Assembly (NCBI RefSeq): GCF_023973825.1
Contig: NC_090122.1
Coordinates: 2,057,130-2,121,129, forward strand
DNA length: 64,000 nucleotides
Source: Plasmodium brasilianum
Lineage: Eukaryota; Apicomplexa; Aconoidasida; Haemosporida; Plasmodiidae
Reading direction: 5' to 3'
The position numbers were made by a program, and so were the translations under genes. Each line of letters starts with the position of its first letter. The stretch's first letter is position 1. The notes under the pieces were generated by a model. That model was given only the letters and a program-made list of their open reading frames with translations. It made no database searches and was not told the origin of the DNA. Positions 52,347 to 64,000 of this stretch are shown here, piece after piece.

Positions 52347-53920
52347 ATGACAGAAGGAAATAATATGACGACGCAAGGTAAAGATAAATAGCGTAGCCTT
52401 GAAGAAGGGCTTTTCTATTTTAGAAAGAACTGTTAGACCTAATACTGTATATATTAAATTTTTTATTTTATGTAGCTTTACATATCGCAAATTATGAGTT
52501 CACCATGGATGAGCCAATTAAGGACACAGTGGTTTGAATAACATTCAAAAAGTTAAAAATTAATGATTTGACTTTTTAAAACATTAAATTCTGAATATAT
52601 TTGTATAAATAATTATATATGTATATTAACTTATATATGTACATTACTATTCACCCCCTTTTGCCAACCGTACAATGGTATATCATTGTTATCTGTTCAT
52701 AGCGTTGTTATTATTTACTGTGTAATAAGTTTTAAAGCAACATGAACCGTAGGGATATCCAACAATGCTATTTTTATTTTTTATACCATTATAATATATT
52801 TTTCTTTTGTTATTGTAATTCCACCTCAGATACGTGACGCTAAAAGTATTTACCAAAAGATACTACATATTTGTTTTCATCAATACGATGGAGACAATAC
52901 CATAAAAAAATGTAATAAAAAAATAAGATAAAAATATGAAAAATAAGTTGTAGAATATTTTTTACTTTATTATTTTTTTTTTTTTTTTTTTTATGTTCAA
53001 GGGGATTTATGGGGATCTTTTATTGTTTACATATCATTATCAGTGTAATTTTTTGGAATAGATATATTTTTAACAATAATTTTGAATATTGGAAAAGATA
53101 TAACAAAAAAATTTTCCTTTTTTTAACATGATGTGCGCATGTATGTACGTATATATATATAGGCATATACTTATAAATCCTTCGATTTGTTTATTTTCAT
53201 AGAATTATATTTCTAGATAAGGAAGTTCAGGAAAAGAAAAATACGTTTGCCTATTTTTTCGTCATCTTTCTTGTTGGTCATATTTTAGTATCCTTAAATT
53301 TGTCATTACTACATATAAATATGTAAGAAGATCTTATTTCTTCGTTATATTAACATTAAAAGATTCATCTTGTGTGTTTTATCATTTAATATTCAATATT
53401 ATTTGTCTTTTTGCAGCTGGAGCTTGTAAAATTTTTTGTATATGAGAATATATATATGTTTATACTTATCTTCATTGTAGACACTTTTTCCAGTCATTAT
53501 GCATTGTTAACTATTCCTTAATCCCCCTGGTATTTTCGTCCGTTATGAATATGTTTATATCCTGTCGAATGCTGAGGCTTCTATTTTCTATGCTGTCCAC
53601 CGTTTGGTCTTCATACAGTAATAATAAAACGAATGAATCAAAAAGTTGAGAAATTATTTAATTATAAAATAAATGAAAGCATTCCATGCTTTAATGCTTT
53701 GATATATTACTAATAGTTTTGCGTTTTTTACAACACATATATATATGTGTTCATGTATATATATGTACTTATTTTGATGACATTTCCTTTTATTTTTCTT
53801 TTACTTTTAGATTGTATCCTTATATTAGCAAAGTTTATAAAACCCAATAGACTTTTAATTTCTATTTTCCCCATTTGCTTATTACATTTTTTTTTGGCAA
53901 CCTTATTACTGATTAAATAA
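52347..53920 (+). CDS. YIPF6/Yip1-family Golgi membrane protein, seven exons
   Basis: Exons: 52347-52377, 52476-52528, 52830-52911, 53002-53044, 53203-53322, 53481-53617 and 53811-53920. The phases agree; 576 nt give 191 residues. Yip1-family proteins have five membrane spans, sit in ER-Golgi membranes and bind Rab GTPases. The model follows YIPF6 along its length: YEFTMDEPIKDTIRDAKSIY, KKWDLWGSFIVYISLS (human DWDLWGPLVLC), FAYFFVIFLVGHILVSLN, HFFQSLCIVNYSLIPLVF (human FFQSLCVLGYCVLPL), LRLLFSMLSTVWSS and KPNRLLISIFPICLLHFF. Human YIPF6 has 236 residues; the difference is mostly N-terminal. The small exons explain why no long open frame marks this gene. Identity as a YIPF6-type protein is well supported by the DLWG and FFQSLC motifs. 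Confidence 0.85.
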
Positions 53921-54448
53921 AATTAAAATATTCTTACTCTTTGTTTTTTCCATTTTTTAAATAACATTCTTTGTATTGCATGATGCTCACACTTTTTTTT
54001 TTGTATATTTTTAAAAAAATTGATACTGTGTGTAAAAAAAAAAATTATATGAAAAAAATCAAATACTATTTTTAAAAGAAGTTTAAACTGAAAATTAAGT
54101 TAATATTTCTTTATAATTACTTATGTAACAAAAAAAAAAAAAAAAAAAAAATTCAATCAAATATTGTGGAAATTGGGTAAAAATTGAAAATGAAAGGGGG
54201 GTAAGAGAAGTATCGCTTTTATGTATTAGAATAAAAACAATGTATGTCTTTTGAACACCACTTTTGAAATTCTTTGTTCTGAAAATTAAAAGTACAATTT
54301 TTATGGTTAAATATTTATGGATATATTTTATTATATTCTTAAAAATAGGAGAGATATTGCGTTGTTAGAAGACAGACATGGGTATAATAAACTTATTAGA
54401 AATATGTATGGGTAGATACATAAGCGCTCAGCATGTATAAATAAATAA

Positions 54449-54495
<47 letters not shown>

Positions 54496-54720
54496 CATAT
54501 ATTTTTTAGAAATAATTAGTAGATGCGAGGTATTAAGAATAATTTGGCATATATATGTGTGAGAAATTAATAAAAACTGTATCAAAAACACTGAGGGAAT
54601 GGTTAATCCTACTTCATTATCTATAAAATTTTGGATAAATCTATAAAACAATTTCACTGATATCATATGCTTATATACATAATTATATATACATATATAT
54701 ATACTGTGTGCTAAAGTCCT
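53921..54720. other. Tail-to-tail spacer
   Basis: AT-rich, with an A run at 54129-54150 and a (TA)n tract at 54453-54492. No exon seen. Confidence 0.45.

Positions 54721-64000
<9,280 letters not shown>

Overview
This window looks like nuclear DNA of a malaria parasite (genus Plasmodium). The evidence is the very high A+T content, long poly(A)/poly(T) and (TA)n tracts, genes broken by many short AT-rich introns with GT..AG borders, and large asparagine-rich proteins full of low-complexity insertions. The style suits a species such as P. malariae or P. ovale, but I cannot name the species. From memory only, the order ABC transporter, NLE, NF-YB, kinesin, giant Asn-rich proteins resembles the distal part of P. 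falciparum chromosome 11.

Left part (1-17.5 kb): the 3' end of an ABC transporter (+); a TMEM65-GAF fusion protein (-); a possible tiny gene (+); a Bin3/MEPCE-type RNA methyltransferase (+); a GC-rich island that may be a non-coding RNA; RNA polymerase III subunit RPC3/C82 (-) carrying two 18-bp repeat arrays; a 14-bp minisatellite; a twelve-exon gene with a Cys cluster (+); and the 60S assembly factor NLE/Rsa4 (-), whose last WD repeat is separated by a one-base phase break in a run of 12 A.

Middle (17.5-40 kb): a small eight-exon secreted protein that I read as PH-like (-), a tail-anchored coiled-coil protein (-), a Lys-rich single-pass membrane protein (-), an LRRC23-like radial-spoke protein (+), NF-YB with a huge Asn-rich N-terminus (+) and a nine-exon kinesin (-). 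Several very small multi-exon candidates lie between them; they rest only on matching splice phases.

Right part (40-64 kb): a two-exon Asn-rich protein of about 3000 residues (-), a seven-exon YIPF6/Yip1-family Golgi membrane protein (+), and a second giant Asn-rich protein (-) that runs off the right edge and contains a phase break in an (AAT)n microsatellite.

Functional themes are RNA polymerase III and RNA capping (RPC3, Bin3-like), ribosome assembly (NLE), transcription (NF-YB), microtubule/axoneme biology (kinesin, LRRC23-like) and endomembrane or mitochondrial membranes (YIPF6-like, TMEM65-GAF). No operon logic applies. All splice models were built by eye from GT/AG signals, reading phase and protein plausibility.
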